From Kingdonia uniflora (lineage: Eukaryota > Streptophyta > Magnoliopsida > Ranunculales > Circaeasteraceae), in NCBI GenBank assembly GCA_014058105.1, contig JACGCM010000933.1:930001-994000 (forward strand): a stretch of DNA of 64,000 bases, read 5' to 3'. Positions 44,366 through 56,124 of the stretch are shown here, one piece after another (the first letter of the stretch is position 1; each line of letters begins with the position of its first letter). The translations under genes and the position numbers were made by a program. The notes below the pieces were generated by a model. It was not told the DNA's origin. It did no database searches and saw only the letters and a list, made by a program, of their open reading frames with translations.

Positions 44366-46574
44366 ATCATCATATGTTATGGTATTATTAACATATTGTT
44401 ATTGGTTATGTATCATTTATCATTCTCATTCAGTATCTATCATTTTCTCGATTTCTTTACAAAGCTTTAATCAACTATCAAAGACATTGGCAATAGGATG
44501 GCTGCCTATTTTATAACCATAGATTTGAATCTTGAATGCATTGTTGACATAGTTAAATCGCTAAAGGAGAGGTTGTCTAGTCCTGAACCATAAATTTGCC
44601 TATCTTTTGTAATGTTGATGTTCAGTGGAATTTGTAGTTTAATTATCATTATTAATTATTTGTATTGTAGCTTTAAACATATGTTCCTTATGAGTTTAAC
44701 ATTCTAAAGCCAAAAATTTATGTCACTAAGGATAAGGAATATTACACTTCACTCCTACATATTTTCTCTACTTGTTAAGATCTAGAGATTTTAACTTGGA
44801 CAAAAAATATTGTAGCATCTCCATTCTGACCTTAAAGATCCTTAGTTGAGTATAAGTTTCATTTGTAATAGTATCAAGGATCTGATTGTTCCCTTGACCA
44901 GAATTTGTGATGCCTTTCATCGTTGACGATTGTGGCCTTTTAGAATCATCGGGCGTAGAGGATTCTTGAAACCAAGTTTTGAACTGGCAATGGTATTATG
45001 GGCAATGGTAGAATCTCCTACAGGGCAGTTTAGAGACTCTGTAAATAAGACCACAATCACACTTTTTCACCTCATACCCACGCCCATAAACCACACCCAT
45101 CAATTTTACGATTGCATTGACAAAACCAGTAGTTACGGTTAGGGCTTGTGCGGGAGAGAAAAAGATCACAATTTCCATTGCACCAGTAAATAAGGGAATG
45201 CATTGTTGGTAGGGAAGCATGTAATGCTTTAGAACTGGAAAGAACTGGGGGAAACAAGTGTGCAGGTTATGTAGTTAATACTCTATGACGGTGATAATTC
45301 ATTCAAAGCAGGAAAATGACAAGCTATTTATAAATAAATGACAATTAACATTTATTTTGATGATACCGTTGGTCATAAAAAAATACCAAATGCTTCGCTT
45401 TAAATCTGGCAGATTCTTTCCTTTATAGTATTACATGATTTTGACAACCTAGCTTAAAATCAACTTTGATTACATTTACAACAGGCTATCTATCCAAAAT
45501 ATCCACGTTAGTAGGGAAGTACGTAATGCTTTATAATTCACAACAGTAAAATGACAATAATAATATAAAGGAATGACTAATAGTAATGGGAGGATGACAT
45601 TGAATTTTCGGTAACAAATAACTCTACTTAAATAATATTCTTAGTAAGAACAAATGGCAAATTAGGTATTTTAATTCCAAGGGCATCTTTCCTATTCAGA
45701 GTCGATGTGATAAATCAATATTTCTAAGAGCATAAAAGTAGCTGAGTATGCGAAATATAAGATATTTATTCTCAACAACAACCCCAACAATATTATCACC
45801 ACCATGTCCGGCAGTTCTTTAATATAAACCTTATACCAACGCCAGACCTTCTCAACTTATTACACCTACAAAGATGTTCTAATTCTTTGATACTCCCCAA
45901 TTCATTAATATCTTTTACCAATCTGAATAAGAAACTGTTGGATATATTCAAGAAAATCCTGTCTGTGGTGACCGATTGTGCCAATTGTGTGACAAGTATT
46001 TTATATGATTCACCACCACCGATATTTAGGGAGTTACCTCATGGATAGAAAACTTAGTGTTGGATTTTAGGACTTGAGGGGTTTATCAAGATGGCGACAG
46101 AAGGCAGTTTGAGATCTCAGTGTTGAATTTTAGGTTAGAGATGACTGTGGGTGGTGCCGGGGTGGCAAGAGTGGAGATGTGGAGGCTGTGGACCCGACCA
46201 AGTGGGGAACTGTGGAGGCGTTGTTTGAACTTTGAAACTTGAAAGGCTTGTTGTTACTTATTAACCTAAAGGTTAAAGACTTAAAGGGTAGCTTCAATAT
46301 ATAAAATTATAATTAAACCAAATTACTTAAGCAGGTCACGGGTTGACCTGAACCACTCAGGCTAAACCCTGACCCAATCTATTTATTAAAGGTTTGGCTG
46401 GTTCAGGTCAAATGGCCCATAACCCCTTAAGGCCAAACCCAAACCCACCAGAAATAGAATTGGGTTGGGTAGGGTAGGGTTGGCGAGTCGTGGGTCATTT
46501 TGCCAGCTCTAAAGAGAAGTATGTAATGCTTGATAAGTCACTCTAGTAAGATGGCAATGTATAACAACGAGATA
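44366..46574. other. Intergenic region with dispersed short repeats
   Basis: No gene supported. The frames at 44996-45220 and 45796-45984 (minus) show no recognisable motifs. The motif AGGGAAGYAYGTAATGCTTTA occurs near 45208, 45512 and 46512, twice followed by GTAAAATGACAA or GTAAGATGGCAA, suggesting copies or ends of a small transposon. A GGTTGGGTAGGGTAGGG stretch lies at about 46464. Confidence 0.4.
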
Positions 46575-47700
46575 TAATGAAAGCCTTACCTTCGATAGGG
46601 GTACTGATAATGGGTGGTCGATCAAGATAAGTTTTTCTCGAGGAAGGCCTGCTCACAATCTGGTGTCCACTTAATCTCAGGGTTGTTTTTCTTTTTTGCT
46701 TTGTAGACACCTTGGTCGTGTAAGAGGTAAAAGAGCCAAGCACAATGGTCTGAGGATTTGGAAATGAAACAGTTAAGGGCAACAATTTTACCGACCACTT
46801 TTTAGACATTTTTTTTTGGTTCTGGGCGAAGGCATGTCGATGAGGGCTCGAATATGGGTGGGGTCGATCTTGATTCCTCATTTGCTGATAAGATGGCCTA
46901 GAAATTTGCTAGACGAAGTACCAAATTGGCATTTTTCAGGGTTGAGTTTCATGTTGTATGCTCGAAGTATTGAAAAGACTCCGGTGAGGTCCTGGATGTG
47001 GGTCTATTTTTGAAGGCTCTTGCATAACATGTCATCGATGTAAACCTCAACCGACTTGCCAAGAAGGGTATTGAACATGGTGGTGATAAGGCGTTGGTAA
47101 GTAGCTCCCGCATTTTTAAGGCCGAAGGGAATGACTTTAAAACAGTAAAGGCCTTGTTCAGAAATGAAAGAAGTTTTCAGTTGATCTTTGGGGAGGAGGG
47201 GTACCTGATTGAAACCCAAAGCTGCATCTATTATAGATAGGCACTCATGTCCAGCAGTGGCATCAAGGAGTACTGAAATAATCGGCAATGGGAAACCATT
47301 TTTTGGTGTATGCTTGTTGAGGTCTGTGAAGTCGACGCAGATTCTGATCTTGCCGTTCTTCTTGGGAACTGCCACAATGATTGATATCTAGTCAACGTAC
47401 TTCACTTCTCTGATAAAACCTGTGGCTATGAGCTTGTCTACTTTGAGGTTTATAGTTTCTCGAAGTCGGGGTACTAAGGTACGTTTTTTATTTTTTACTG
47501 CTGTAGAATGAGGGATGAGATCGAGGTGATGGCACGCCATACTGGGGTCGACACCGGGCATCTCCTGGAACGTCCATGCAAAGACGTCTTTATTTGTTCG
47601 AAGGAAGTCTGTGAGTTTGAGGCACTCTGCCTTGTCTAGAGAAGTTCCAATGAATATTCCTTGACTAGGACCGTCAAGTTTGATATAAACAGTGGGTTCG
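46575..47700 (-). pseudogene. T5 reverse transcriptase and RNase H start
   Basis: The frame 47004-47375 is uninterrupted: VPKKNGKIRICVDFTDLNKH, LSIIDAALGFNQVPLLPKDQ, KVIPFGLKNAGATYQRLITT and VEVYIDDMLCKS, with YIDD intact. A stop after CKSLQK and a frameshift near 46990 separate it from the connection region, where thumb and RNase H-entry sequence lies (46575-46880). The RT was probably the last domain to decay. Confidence 0.75.
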
Positions 47701-47774
47701 ATGGGTGGGGTGGTATCTGTCTAAGGCATAGGGAGAGAGAGAGATAGTGATTTCTATGGGCGGCTAATGAGTCT

Positions 47775-48497
47775 TCAGGTCTGATCGATCTCTGGATGCT
47801 TACATGAATGGGTGAGGCGTTGTGAGCCTTTCAAGTTCCATGTACCCTCAGGGGTGGTGAAACAAATGGTTCGATGATAGGTCGAGGGTACAGCACGCAT
47901 GGCATGAAGCCAATCACGCCTAAGGATACTGAGGTATTCTGACTTCTTGTCGATGGCAAAAAAGCTAGTTTGAAGTGTGACTGGGTCTGTGGTGACTGGG
48001 AGGCTGATTTGACCAGCAGTAACTTCTGTGGCCCTATTAAAACCTTTGAGTTCGACATTGGCAACAGTGATGAGGTCAGTTTTCTTCATGGTTTGGACAG
48101 TTTGGAGGATAAGGACATCAGCTGCACTTCCTTTAACTATGAACATTGTGTGGAGGACGAGGTGCTCGATCTTAATCATGATGATTAATGGATCGGAATG
48201 GGGAAAACGAACATGCAAAGTATCACAGTCGATGAAAGAATTTCCTTCGAGTCGTGGGCAATGGCTTGATTATGGCAGGAGGGCGGGTAACTTCTTCTGA
48301 TAACTGTGTTTGTAACATTCTTCAACACGCTTACGCTTACTTTTTGAATGGGCGCTATCGATGTTATTGACTTCGATGAAATGTATTAAGTAGATGTGCA
48401 CCTCGGCCGGGTCCACAGCAGGGGTGGGTTGTGATTTGAGGTATGACCTATCTAGATAGCTGGGAAGGTCGACAACATACTGATTTAGACGGCTCAC
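47775..48497 (-). pseudogene. T5 protease with mutated active site
   Basis: The frame 47775-48218 has MHVRFPHSDPLIIMIKIEH, MFIVKGSAADVLILQTVQTM and YLSILRRDWLHAMRAVPSTY. The catalytic triplet Asp-Thr-Gly is Val-Lys-Gly. The upstream frame 48270-48497 is the gag-protease hinge (RLNQYVVDLPSYLDRSYL), preceded near 48560-48600 by a zinc-knuckle YCANHKYNCHHT in which the final Cys is lost. Confidence 0.75.
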
Positions 48498-48769
48498 TTT
48501 GAAGATTATTTTGAGAGAGCGTTGAAGGGCAAAGTATTTGTTAGTATGGTGACAGTTATATTTGTGGTTGGCACAGTAAGGTTTGCCTGGTTTAACCTCG
48601 ATGGGGAAAGGTATATGCCAGATAGGGTCTGCCTATATATGTGGTAGAAGGGTACTGAGAGGAGCAGTAAGTGTGGGTAGGATCAGCTTTGGCCGTATCC
48701 TGCGAATTTCGACATTATTTTCATTATGAGGGCATTTGTGGCTCTCAGTCTCCTGTGAGACAGGAGCGA

Positions 48770-49900
48770 TCAGGGGTGTAAAAGTAGATGGTGGGCCTTG
48801 TCAAGGTTTATTGATGGTAGTATTCTAAGGTTGGCCCTGTTTGAGGGATTCGTGGAGGCGCTCAAGGTCGATATAGCCATTGACCTTTGAGAGCATCTCC
48901 TCGAGGGTTCGAGGTTTATGGAGGACCAAGTACTCCTTAACACGGCTGCGATCTGGTAAAGCATTTGAGTATGCAAGTACCGTATTCGCACAATCAAGGT
49001 TCTCGACTTTCTGTGATTCATCGAGAAGCCGCTTGGTGAAGGCTTCGAGGGTTTTACTGCTGGATTTTCTAAAATTAAATAGGGGGTCAACTCTGACTTC
49101 TCTGTCTTTGTTGAAGGCAAACTGAGCGATGAAAAGTTGTGACAATTGCTCGAAGCTCTGGATCGAGCCACTGGGGAGATATTGATACCATCGAAGGGGG
49201 CTGTCAGTAAGGCTGGTAGAAAAAGGTGAAACATCAGGTGGTCGGCTGTGGAGTAGCGGCTCAGGGCCTTTTGGAATTCTAGAATGTGGGATTGAGGGTC
49301 TGTGTTATGGTATTTACTGAGTTTGGGAGCACAGAAATTGGGGGTTATCTCGATAGCGAGAAGTTTGGGGCAAATGGGGTTATTCAGTCGATTCTAAGAG
49401 CTGGGAATTGGGCTCGTGCTGACGCGAATAACAGGTTGAATTTTGTGGTCAAAGTTCTGCTATGTAGCATAGGCAGGATGAGGGGGAGATTGAGGGATTC
49501 GAGGGTGGTGAGGTCGAGTGTGCGGTATGTATTCGGTGCTGTACTCCCCGAGACGTTCTCAAGTAGGGCGACGTTTAGGGTGTCTAGAGGATTGAAGGGT
49601 GGAGTCAGAGGAATCTTCTGTGGGGTGAATGCCGTGATGGATAGTTTTAGTATGGGGAATAGTATGGGGAGCACCCTTGGCACCAATATAGACTGGGGGG
49701 GGGGGGGGCTTTGAGATTTGGTAGAGGCCCTAGACGGGTACGGGCAGACACGCACCACATTTTTGGTGCTTGGGATGGTCGAGCAGCTTCCAAAGGCTAC
49801 AGTCTCTACAACTCTCGGATGGTGTTACGCAACTCATCAATTGCCCTATTTTTCCTGTTAATATCATCTAGACGGTGTTGCCATTCTACTTCGAATTCCT
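48770..49900 (-). pseudogene. T5 gag
   Basis: Core motifs over two frames: PKLSKYHNTDPQSHILEFQK, ALSRYSTADHLMFHLFLPAL, then (48825-49145) SQLFIAQFAFNKDREVRVD, TLEAFTKRLLDESQKVENLD and HKPRTLEEMLSKVNGYIDLE. These match T4 gag (LEEMITKVNSYVYLER). An N-terminal helical stretch with LLSQQFAQAEERHYNRLHQE lies at about 49905-49990. Frameshift near 49150. A run of about 15 G at 49696-49710 lies in the 5' part. Confidence 0.7.
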
Positions 49901-50116
49901 ACCGGTGCTTTTCATGTTCCTGGTGAAGCCGGTTGTAGTGTCGCTCTTCAGCTTGAGCGAATTGTTGAGAAAGTAGGGCTATTTCGGCGGCCACTCCATC
50001 GACGGAGCTGCCAGCATGGGTAGAACTGGAACGGAGAGCGAGTATCATTGAAGATAACCAATTGAAATTGAAAACAAAGGAAAGGGAAAAAGAAAGGGAG
50101 ATTGGTAGGGTGGGAA

Positions 50117-50133
50117 GCACAAACTGTGCCAAA
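50117..50133 (-). other. T5 primer binding site
   Basis: Minus-strand TTTGGCACAGTTTGTGC follows the LTR end TTACA directly, in line with the T1 and T4 primer sites. Confidence 0.7.
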
Positions 50134-50870
50134 TGTAAGGGCCTATCTTCTTGTAGAGGGGAAATCGGCTCTTACACCGCGGGGTTTAATATTCAAACAA
50201 AGGGATTCAAGTATATAATGTAGGATACGAATAATCAATAGATAATATACTTGCGTGGAGGCCTAGAATGTGACTCTCCATAACCTCTGATAAGGATTGT
50301 TAAGAGTGCTTTTATTTCTGTCGAGTGGTTGAAGGTTCGAGTACTGGGTTTTACAAGGTGATCGAAGGTAAACTGTATGGGGTCTGGGGAGAGATTTTCT
50401 AACCTCTCCTTAGTTCCCCATCTTTCATATTCATAGGATCATAGGAAGGGATGAGTCACAAAGGTTAGGTCAGATTACAAGTGTACAATCCGAGTATCCT
50501 CCGGATATCGAGCGGGTATCCCAGAGTTGGTATTGAAGCCAGAAATTTAGGCCTGCCACCATACTCTGTCACTGTAGCTGTCAGTCGGTTCTATTACTGT
50601 ACGTTGTCACTGTAGCCGCTTGTTGGTTCTGTCACTATTGCTGACTAGACTGACAACGGTGCCGCTCTTATCTGGTGAGCTGGCTATCTTGTCACAGTTC
50701 AACCATGTACGGATATGGTCGAAGTGTTTCTGATGTTTGAAGTGAAGCTCTGCTTCGAGGCTTTTCAGAGTTGAGGCTTCGTCTTTGGAAAATCTTTGGG
50801 AGACTTATTCAGGGATTGGATGGGCTTCGAGTGTTTGACTGGGGTAGAAGGCTGCGAGTAGACTACTACA
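50134..50870 (-). mobile_element. T5 5' LTR
   Basis: 737 bp. Plus-strand sequence opens TGTAAGGGCCTATCTTC and closes GAGTAGACTACTACA, so on the minus strand it is TGTAGTAG...CCTTACA. The inner border is fixed by the PBS. Its opening resembles the LTR-like sequence at 1940. A CTGTCACTGTAGC motif recurs at about 50568-50680. Confidence 0.75.
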
Positions 50871-50939
50871 ATCGTTGAAGTAACCGTTGCAGCAAATATC
50901 ATCTTTAACTCTTTAACCATCATCTCTCACTGTATATCC

Positions 50940-53900
50940 GCATCATGATTTGAAACTCTTTTTCTTAAGAAAAATGATATGCAAGACGATACAATTTGTA
51001 CATAATCATTTTTCTTTGGCTTTTTTATCATTTGTCTTCTGCTACTTTATCATTTGTCATTTTCCTTGCGTCATTTTTAGCATTTATTATATGCTATTAT
51101 ATCACCGGAATTGTTTATTGATATCATTTATTTCGGGATTCCTATAATTTGTTTTAGGGATTGCTGAAGTTGAGTTTTATTTCATTTTTCTCATTTGGTT
51201 TTTACTACTTTATTACCAGAATTGTTTATTTATATCATTTGTTTCAGGGATGAACGAAGTTCAGCTTTATACAATTGTTCATTTTGGTGGGGATATCGTA
51301 CGTCCAATGATCGGATCAATCGTTAGTTATGTTGGAGAAAGTACAAAACTTACCTCACTAAGAGCGTACTCGTCATACGAAGATTTTGTTACACTCCTTG
51401 AAGAAACAAGTAATATCCGTCGTGAGGATTGTAAGCTGTACAGCTTCGTCCATGGTTGTGCATGCGCAATTTATCAGTCCAGGACTTTACCCCAATTATC
51501 AATATGTATATAATCAATCCCAACACAACCTTTCACATATGGATTGTTAATGAGCATAGGGTACCTTCCCAGAACTTCCAGAACTTTATTTCTAATTTCT
51601 GTTCTTCCGGTAAAGGATTCTCTACCACCAAAGATACTAGCTTAGGTCACCAGAGCGGGGGGACCTTTGCATCATAACTTATTTCTTGATCCAAAACTTG
51701 AATACAAGGGTTATCCTGAAACTAACGACAGAGGGCTTGATCCACGTTGGTTTGGACCTTTAGTGGATGATGATGATGATGTTTCTTAATCAAATGATTC
51801 TTTCGAAACTATCTGTATTGATGTTCCTCCTTCAAATGAACCAAGTATTCCTCAATCAAATGTTCATCTCTCAAATGAACCTGTGTTAATTAATGTTCCT
51901 CAATCAAATGAACCTTTTCAAACTATTCCTACTGATATTCCTCTCTCAAATAAACCTTGTATTTCTCAATCAAATATTCATCTCTCAAATGAACCTGTAT
52001 TAACTAATGTTCAAATTTCGAATGAACCTATGTTAACTAATGTTCCTCTTTCAATTGAACCGAACCTATCATTGGAAAAACTGAACCTTCAGATAAGCTC
52101 GCATTATTTGTCATTTGTGAGGTGTTTGTTAACATTTCTTTTCAAACTCGTATCATCCTAAGAAATATATTTCTCATTTTTTCAGTTAAATTACGGTTTG
52201 TGCTACAACCCGAACAGGTAAAAGATCTCGTGGATTTTCAGTTCAAATTTGCTGGGTACACAAAAGATCCCTATGACTTCAGTAAAGATTTTAACATTAG
52301 TGATCTATATCGAGATAGGATTGAAATCAAGAATCACATAAGAGCTTATACAGTTGTAAACAAGTTCAATCTCGAACACGTTCTGAGCAACGAATATAAA
52401 ATCGTGGTACGTTACAAAGGTCATAAATGCTCATGGCAGATTTATGCGACAAGGTTGGTCGGTTCTGCCTTATTTAGAGTAAGTACTTATTACTCTGTAC
52501 ATATATGCATCCGTGTAGAAACTGATGGTGGGAACGCGTATAAGGCAGCGTCTAGTAGATTGGTTGCTTCTATAATTAAGCAAAAACTACGAAAAGACCC
52601 AAACTAGAAACCTTCTGGAATTATTGATGTTATGCAAATTAATCACAATATTAATGTAACAAACAATCTTGTCTGGCGTGCGAAAGAAAGTGCCCATGCA
52701 GAGGTATCATCACTTTATATGTCATTTATTCCCCCATACAAGTCATTTGTACAATAATGTTTATTATTTTTTCTCATGTTATTTGGTCGACTCCCTATGT
52801 CATTTGTACTTTGATATTTACCATTTATCTGCTTCACAATTTCATTTGATCTACGTAATTATTTCTGATGCGAGGCAGCTTTGAGCATGCATGCCAACTA
52901 ATTGCGAGCTACTTTACGGAAGTGAGGTTGGTTGACCCAGATTTTGCATTTGACATACAAACTGCGAGTTGTAAGGATAAGAGATTCACAAGGTGTTTTA
53001 GGTATTTTGGTCCTCCAAAAAAAACATATAAACTATTGAGACCAGTTGTTGTGATTGGCGAAACTTTCTTTAAAGGGAGATATCGTGGGACTCTACTAAC
53101 AGCCATCACCATTGAATCAAGCAATCATATTTTTCTACTTACATTTTTGATAACAGACTCATAGACCACCAAAAGTTGGACATACTTCCTGGAGATGTTT
53201 GGGTCTAATTTTTACGATTATGACACTAGATTCGTCGTCATCTCTAACAGGAATGCCAAAATTATTAATACTATAACCAAGGTGTTTCCATTTGCAATCC
53301 ATATATTTTGTACATTCCATATATCGAACAACATTAAAACTACCCTCAAAAGCGCGAGAATCGCATTTAGGATGGCAGTAGAGGCCCTAACCATCATTGA
53401 TTTTGATAAATACATGAATGCTATCTGAAATACAGAACCAGTGGGTCTCCAATACATACTAGGTATTCCCAAAGAAACATGGTGTAATCTATACATTCCA
53501 ATGGGTAGGTATGTTGTCACTCTCTATTGATCAACTTCTCATTTGTTATTTCAGGAATAGTCATTATTACTACATTTGCATACATATTTGTCATTTTTTA
53601 AAATTATTTGTCATTTGTTCTTTATTATTCCTTTTGCAGTTGTATGATTCCATTTGTCATCAGGTTTTATAGATTTGACATTTTCTTGCAATTGTTTGTC
53701 ATTTTTTTCAGATACGGTGTGGCTTACACTAATCATGTCGAGAGTTGGAATAATGCTATTTTGAATGTGAGAGATCTCCCTATCCATATGTTTATTGAGG
53801 AATTGCATAAAATCTATTCAGAAATGTCCTACACATATAGGGAGGAAGCTGAGAAGAGTCAAGCTCGCTTAATGCCCTGGGCTACGGATCACTATGAGAG

Positions 53901-54460
53901 CAGAAATTTTATGGCAGATTCACTAACTTGCAGGGTTCGTACATCATGTCACCATTTTTAGATGACTAGTTATGACAGAACCGATTCTATTAATATTGAA
54001 GATGGTACTTGTTCTTGTCTTTGGTGGCAAATAATAGGTATACCTTTTGAACATGGAATACGCACTCTCGGTCTTGTTAATGTTGATCCAACTACACGTA
54101 TCTCTGAGTACTTCACAAATGATACATACAAGGCTATTTATAAACCTATATGGATTCCTATAAGAACAATTGAGCAGTGGAAAATTTTAAAAGCTGATCT
54201 ACATGTTCGTACTCCTATTCTAACAGCTCGAGTCGGTCATCCTCACACGTAAAGGAAGAGAAGGGAAAAAATGCCTGGTCTTGTCACCAAACTAAGATTT
54301 TGCAGTAGGTGTCGAAAAAATGGACACAATCGTTGTTCTTATAGGCTTCTGCCAATCCCATCCGATGACAATACATATCCGACAATTGTATCATCTTTTA
54401 CGATGATCATTGAGCCACCTATCATCCCAGATAATGATGTTGCAATCAGTTTGTACTAAT
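50940..54460 (+). pseudogene. Mutator-like (MULE) transposase, degenerate
   Basis: Plus-strand, apparently intron-bearing. The N-terminal exon (51250-51480) has VHFGGDIVRPMIGSIVSYVG and EETSNIRREDCKLYSFVHGC. A DNA-binding MuDR-like domain (52182-52607) has FAGYTKDPYDFSKDF and VVRYKGHKCSWQIYATRLVG. The transposase core starts at 52868: LLRPVVVIGETFFKGRYRGT, where the expected catalytic Asp (VIDG) is lost, then FVVISNRNAKIINTITKVFP (second Asp is Asn) and CTFHISNNIKT. After 53710: YGVAYTNHVESWNNAILNVR, a SWIM-type GTCSCLWWQIIGIPFEHGIR (one Cys changed to Phe), and a CCHC knuckle CSRCRKNGHNRC near 54300. Frameshifts and stops in several exons; clearly inactive. Confidence 0.8.
51790..52060 (+). 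repeat. SNEP-type short coding repeat in the MULE
   Basis: Units of about 24-42 bp encoding LSNEP, QSNEP and ISNEP recur at least seven times, with TTAACTAATGTTC linkers. It lies between the N-terminal domain and the DNA-binding domain, where other MULE proteins have a variable linker. Confidence 0.65.
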
Positions 54461-54540
54461 TGTTTTGGGTACTCAATGTATCATTTGTTTGTAGGATCTT
54501 TATCGTCAGTGTTGTTAAAATTAATCATTTGTCTAAATAT

Positions 54541-54865
54541 AACTGTCATTTGTTTAAAAAGAATATCTCATATGTTTGTTAACATTATACAATTATTTAT
54601 TATCATACTGTCATTTGTGAATGAAGAATTTCTCAATTGTTTGTTTCAATGATATTACTGTTTGCTTTAGAACTGTCATTTGTGCAAGAAGAATTTCTCA
54701 TTTGTTTATTTCCATGATATCATTGTTTTCTTCGGAACTGTCATTCGTTCTCAAAGAATTTTGTATTTGTTAGTTTCTATTATATCATTATTTGTTTATG
54801 AACTGTCATTTGTGCAGGAAGAATTTCGCATTTGTCTATAAACTTTTTATCATCAGTTTTGTTAA
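54541..54865. repeat. 65-bp tandem repeat (TCATTTGT-rich)
   Basis: Five copies with AACTGTCATTTGTG starts at 54541, 54606, 54671, 54736 and 54801, a 65-bp step; each continues AAGAATTTCTCATTTGTTT. The same TCATTTGT word is scattered through the MULE introns at 51000-51245, 52700-52860 and 53550-53710. Confidence 0.85.
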
Positions 54866-55087
54866 GTTCATCATTAAACATATCCCCCCCCGTATATCAT
54901 CATTATTTTCTTACAGAACTGTGATTTTTTATTTTGCCACATATCAAACGGAAACTACTATTTTACAGGAAAAAGCAAACGAAATAGCACAAAACAAAAC
55001 AATATAGATGTTCATTCATACATAGGGAAAGTACTAGTTTCCCTAAAAAACTAACAAACTAAACACCAAAAAAACTAGAACAAATGT

Positions 55088-55522
55088 TCACAACTCCTGA
55101 TCACGTTCTGAGCATTCCATATCGCACTCTAAAGCCTGGATCATCTGTTGGAGATAGATAATCTTAGAACCCGACTTCTTCCACAGTTTTTTGTGCTCAT
55201 CCTGGTCCAACTTTACGGTGCAGAGCTGATTTTCCAAGAAGTGCATATGGAACTTGAACTCTTCAAAATGTTGATCTCTTTTTGCTATATCCTGATACAG
55301 TTCATCCCAGATTACATCGAACGCTCCTAATTTCTCCCATAAGTCTTCGTAATGCTCTTTCGGCATTTGGGCCTTCTCACCGGAGACATCTTTCTCCATT
55401 AGGCATAGTCTATTCAATTTGCAGAGACGTTGGTGACGCTGATCATCTTGTATCCCTACCAACTCAAACCAATCGTATGGAGTGCTCGAAGAGACATGGC
55501 TGACTCGAGTGGAGTACGACAT
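55088..55522 (-). CDS. Intact 144-codon ORF of unknown function
   Basis: Uninterrupted from ATG 55522 to TGA 55088-55090. N-terminus MSYSTRVSHVSSSTPYDWFE with LVGIQDDQRHQRLCKLNRLC, then a highly charged, mostly helical remainder (KEHYEDLWEKLGAFDVIWDE, FKFHMHFLENQLCTVKLDQD, KIIYLQQMIQALECDMECSE) that looks like a coiled coil. No signal peptide, membrane segment or known motif. A second, broken copy lies 1.04 kb to the right. It sits downstream of, and opposite to, the MULE; it may be a second gene of that element or a captured host gene. Confidence 0.5.
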   Translation of the reverse strand: MSYSTRVSHVSSSTPYDWFELVGIQDDQRHQRLCKLNRLCLMEKDVSGEKAQMPKEHYEDLWEKLGAFDVIWDELYQDIAKRDQHFEEFKFHMHFLENQLCTVKLDQDEHKKLWKKSGSKIIYLQQMIQALECDMECSERDQEL

Positions 55523-56124
55523 TTTTTTTGAAGTTGAAAAGAGTTTAGGATTAGGGTTTGATTAGTTGAGGACTTGTAGATTTGAGAATAGTTTATTTGA
55601 GATTAAGGTTTTTATAAGGGGAGTTGAATGCATTGGGAAGGGATGCGTGTCAGGGATTACACGATGTTTAGGGTAAAAGTTATAATTACTTCGATTCGGC
55701 ACCGTCGTTTCTTGTTGTACAGGTAAGTCATATGAGTATTTAAACTGAGTTGTCTAATCAAGTATCATTACTTGTCACATCGGCTTCTCATATGTTGAAC
55801 ATAATTTTGCATTTATTTTTATGCTATATATCATTTTTTTCTCTCCTAAATTGTCATTGTTTAATGATAATTTATCATTTGCCTAGTCAAATGTTTTCAC
55901 CAATTTCATTAATGTTTAAAATTTATCTACGATTGCTCATGTAGTCTTTATCATTTGTTTGGTTCCTTTATATCATTTATTTTGGATGGAACTTTTCAGG
56001 TGTTTGTTTATCTCATATCATACGAAAATCACTATTTAAAAGCAAAAAAGTGAAATGAAACAAAACAAATATTCATACAAGGGAAAAAATAATTACAAAA
56101 AAAAAAAAACTAAAAATAAAGCTA

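Larger units (their letters stand above)
46575..50870 (-). mobile_element. T5: Tat-lineage element 5' half
   Basis: Minus strand, from 5' LTR (50870-50134) through PBS, gag, zinc-knuckle hinge, protease and RT to the start of RNase H (LDRPPIISTPIEGKAF) at about 46575, where it breaks off at an AAGTATGTAATGCTT-type repeat. Integrase, antisense genes and 3' LTR are missing. Motifs match T1 and T4, so it is the same lineage, but its LTR is a different family. Confidence 0.8.

Noticed and set aside
44996..45220. 74-codon minus-strand frame
   Set aside because: No recognisable motif, and it overlaps a repeated AAGCATGTAATGC motif; likely chance.
45796..45984. 62-codon minus-strand frame with Leu-rich pattern
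   Set aside because: It faintly resembles a leucine-rich repeat but is too short and lacks a second repeat; not called.
48028..48300. Plus-strand frames across the T5 protease
   Set aside because: Complement of the protease; no motifs of their own.
49286..49714. 142-codon plus-strand frame with Gly/Arg-rich sequence
   Set aside because: It lies opposite T5 gag, which has clear family motifs on the minus strand; the plus frame is its shadow.
53218..53520. 100-codon minus-strand frame in the MULE core
   Set aside because: Shadow of the plus-strand transposase, which has clear MULE motifs.
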